From NCBI GenBank assembly GCA_022563285.1, contig JADFNQ010000071.1, positions 1-6,845 on the forward strand: a stretch of DNA of 6,845 nt, in the 5' to 3' direction. Source of the DNA: Chloroflexota bacterium. Lineage in GTDB: Bacteria > Chloroflexota > Dehalococcoidia > SM23-28-2 > RBG-16-64-32. The notes beneath the pieces are model-generated. The model saw only the letters and a list, made by a program, of their open reading frames with translations, had not been told where the DNA came from and did no database searches. Every line of letters begins with the position of its first letter. Within the stretch, counting starts at the first letter, position 1. The translations under genes were made by a program, and so were the position numbers. Shown one piece after another: positions 5,487-6,845 of this stretch.

Positions 5487-6383
5487 GTGTCAGAATTTCG
5501 GTTCGTATACTGGCTCAGCCCGGAAGGCCCGTTCGGCATTCCGGAGGCAGGGGTAACGGTGGTTCCGGGGGGCCAGAAACAGATCGTGGGCGACGTGTAC
5601 GACTCTTGGACCGGGCGGAAAGTCTCGCATGGGGCACAGACCATGGCGCGCTCACCGGACGACAAGGTTCAACTGACGTTCGAAGTCGAAGGGACCACCG
5701 TCAGGCTCGACGACAACTACCTCAAGATTCACCCTGAAGCCGAAACGGCGGCTGAAGCGGAGCGGATTGTGGCCGCTATCCTCAGGCGATTTCTGGCAGC
5801 GTTTTCATTCCATCAGGGCCAGTTCTTCCAGGCGAGGCTCGTTCAGGCAACAGGCGAGAAGGGCCTTCTGGCAGAGATGATGCATCTTGGCAAGTTCACC
5901 GTCTTTAGCCTGGAGGGAATCAGAGGGGCCGCATCCGCGGCGGCTCAGTGGATTCCGGATTTGCAGAAGAAGCGCCGGTTGGATATGGCGCTCGAGTATT
6001 TTAATCGAGCTCTGTACCTGAGGCGCAGCGAACTCGAAGCCAGATTAGACCTTCCATTCCTTTGGGGCGCGAGTTCGCTGCGTGGTGAGGCCTTCCTCAA
6101 CTACTGGAAATCGATCACTGCCGTGTTGGGGGATCCTTCCAAGGAGGGAAAGCGGTTCCAGTTATTCTACAAGAAACTTGGAATTGACCGGAGTCTGATA
6201 CGGACGGACGTGAAGAGATTGAGTGGTATCAGAAATGACTACGACGTTGCGCACTCGTTGGGCGCGGCTGGAGGAAACGCTTTCAGCATTAGCGATGAAG
6301 ATATCAACTTGGCCGAACGAATGGCCAAGCTGGTGATGCAGTCGTATTACGATCTCCTCAAGGGTCAGCCTGACGTGGACTAG
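5487..6383 (+). CDS. HEPN-like domain protein, putative RNase, accessory
   Basis: 298 aa with no full-length family I recognise. Residues 1-85 look beta-rich, 86-130 mixed, and from about 162 onward helical. The C-terminal part fits a HEPN domain: a helix around 165-183, then GEAFLNYWKSITAVLG (200-215), the motif R249-N250-(5 residues)-H256 in IRNDYDVAH, matching the HEPN Rx4-6H catalytic pattern with a polar residue after Arg, and a final helix at about 268-292. HEPN proteins are often metal-independent RNases in toxin-antitoxin, abortive-infection and CRISPR systems; others are non-catalytic. No nucleotidyltransferase or antitoxin partner lies beside it. The GTG start is 18 nt after leuB, with GAGGGGG 13 nt upstream, which is loose. 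At least eight AGA/AGG codons and a TTA are present, absent from leuA and leuB, pointing to horizontal acquisition. Function is inferred from the motif alone. Confidence 0.75.
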   Translation: MSEFRFVYWLSPEGPFGIPEAGVTVVPGGQKQIVGDVYDSWTGRKVSHGAQTMARSPDDKVQLTFEVEGTTVRLDDNYLKIHPEAETAAEAERIVAAILRRFLAAFSFHQGQFFQARLVQATGEKGLLAEMMHLGKFTVFSLEGIRGAASAAAQWIPDLQKKRRLDMALEYFNRALYLRRSELEARLDLPFLWGASSLRGEAFLNYWKSITAVLGDPSKEGKRFQLFYKKLGIDRSLIRTDVKRLSGIRNDYDVAHSLGAAGGNAFSISDEDINLAERMAKLVMQSYYDLLKGQPDVD

Positions 6384-6398
6384 CCGCGGTGGTATCTA

Positions 6399-6428
6399 CA
6401 GACAACCCGCCCTCTGCTGTGCTAAATT
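6399..6428 (+). promoter_or_regulatory. Predicted promoter of the crotonase gene (extended -10)
   Basis: CAGACA (6399-6404, 4 of 6 to the -35 consensus) and TAAATT (6423-6428, 4 of 6 to the -10) are 18 nt apart, with TGC (6420-6422) as an extended -10. Transcription would begin near 6435, some 30 nt before the ATG at 6465. It shares GCTGTGCTA with the leuB promoter. It marks the start of a transcription unit separate from the leucine genes. Prediction only. Confidence 0.5.
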
Positions 6429-6464
6429 GACACTCGCTCGCCCCGATAGCTAGTGGAGGGAGAG

Positions 6465-6845
6465 ATGCCCGATAGCCCAGACGACTACGAGACGATACTT
6501 TACGAGCGCCGCGGCCGCGTCGCCCTGATCACCCTCAACCGGCCGGAGAAGCTCAACGCCTGGAACCCCCGCATGGAGGGCGAGTTCATCGACGCCGTCA
6601 CCCGCGCGGCTACCGACCGCGACGTAGGGGCTCTGGTCGTGACTGGGGCGGGTCGCGCCTTCTGCGCCGGCGGCGACATCAGCCGCTGGTCCGACGACCT
6701 CTCGACGCGGGGGGAGCGACCGCCCGAATCGCCGCTGCTGAACCGCGAGGGCAGCCCGGAGGTGCCCATCGTCCTGCGTCGCGGCAAGCCGGTCATCGCC
6801 GCCATCAACGGCCCGGCCATCGGCATCGGCCTGACCATGCCCCTC
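6465..6845 (+). CDS. Enoyl-CoA hydratase/isomerase family protein, N-terminal part
   Basis: The frame is open to the window edge; 127 residues are visible of an expected 260 or so. The ATG is preceded by GGAGG (6455-6459) with 5-nt spacing. The N-terminus YERRGRVALITLNRPEKLNAW (residues 13-33) is the standard crotonase start. GAGRAFCAGGDI gives the first oxyanion-hole element, and KPVIAAINGPAIGIGLTM gives the second, with the Gly-rich turn. The family binds acyl-CoA and hydrates or isomerises double bonds, as in beta-oxidation. The catalytic Glu residues lie mostly beyond the edge or in the variable part, so hydratase, isomerase or another crotonase activity cannot be told apart. Codon use is GC-rich like the leu genes, unlike the upstream HEPN-like gene. 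It is probably unrelated to leucine synthesis, although leucine degradation uses related enzymes. Confidence 0.92.
   Translation, partial: MPDSPDDYETILYERRGRVALITLNRPEKLNAWNPRMEGEFIDAVTRAATDRDVGALVVTGAGRAFCAGGDISRWSDDLSTRGERPPESPLLNREGSPEVPIVLRRGKPVIAAINGPAIGIGLTMPL

Noticed and set aside
6384..6464. Terminator after the HEPN-like gene
   Set aside because: Only a 6-bp CCGCGG palindrome is present, without a stable stem-loop or T-tract.
1..6845. CRISPR array, tRNA, rRNA or insertion sequence
   Set aside because: No regularly spaced direct repeats, no tRNA-like cloverleaf or conserved rRNA segments, and no transposase-like frame were seen on either strand.

Overview
This is a GC-rich bacterial window that carries a complete set of leucine-biosynthesis genes, all on the + strand: leuA (99-1676), leuC (1772-3178), leuD (3181-3816), a small membrane protein of unknown family (3819-4325) and leuB (4413-5468). 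After leuB come an accessory gene with a HEPN-like C-terminus (5487-6383) and the first 127 codons of an enoyl-CoA hydratase/isomerase (6465 to the window edge). The organism cannot be named from sequence alone. A free-living bacterium with high GC at third codon positions, a LeuB resembling the actinobacterial subtype and a crotonase gene would fit Chloroflexota, Actinomycetota or a similar uncultured lineage; this is a weak inference.

Left edge: an intergenic compound palindrome (25-75) sits just before the leuA ribosome site. LeuA condenses 2-ketoisovalerate with acetyl-CoA, LeuC and LeuD form the isopropylmalate isomerase, and LeuB oxidises and decarboxylates 3-isopropylmalate to 2-ketoisocaproate. 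Only the final transamination is not encoded here. leuC, leuD and the membrane gene are packed 2 nt apart and are almost certainly co-transcribed. The 95-nt leuA-leuC gap holds a hairpin and a possible 14-codon leader ORF. leuB is set apart by 87 nt containing a plausible extended -10 promoter inside an 8-bp dyad, so it may be controlled separately.

Right part: the 298-aa HEPN-like gene has clearly different codon use (AGA/AGG arginines and lower GC) from its neighbours and looks acquired. The crotonase gene has its own extended -10 promoter, sharing a 9-bp core with the leuB promoter, and begins a different transcription unit.

Points of most interest: LeuB carries Lys-Tyr at the positions where NAD-dependent isopropylmalate dehydrogenases have Asp-Ile and NADP-dependent isocitrate dehydrogenase has Lys-Tyr, which predicts an unusual NADP preference; the solitary HEPN-like protein; and the uncharacterised membrane protein embedded in the leucine cluster.
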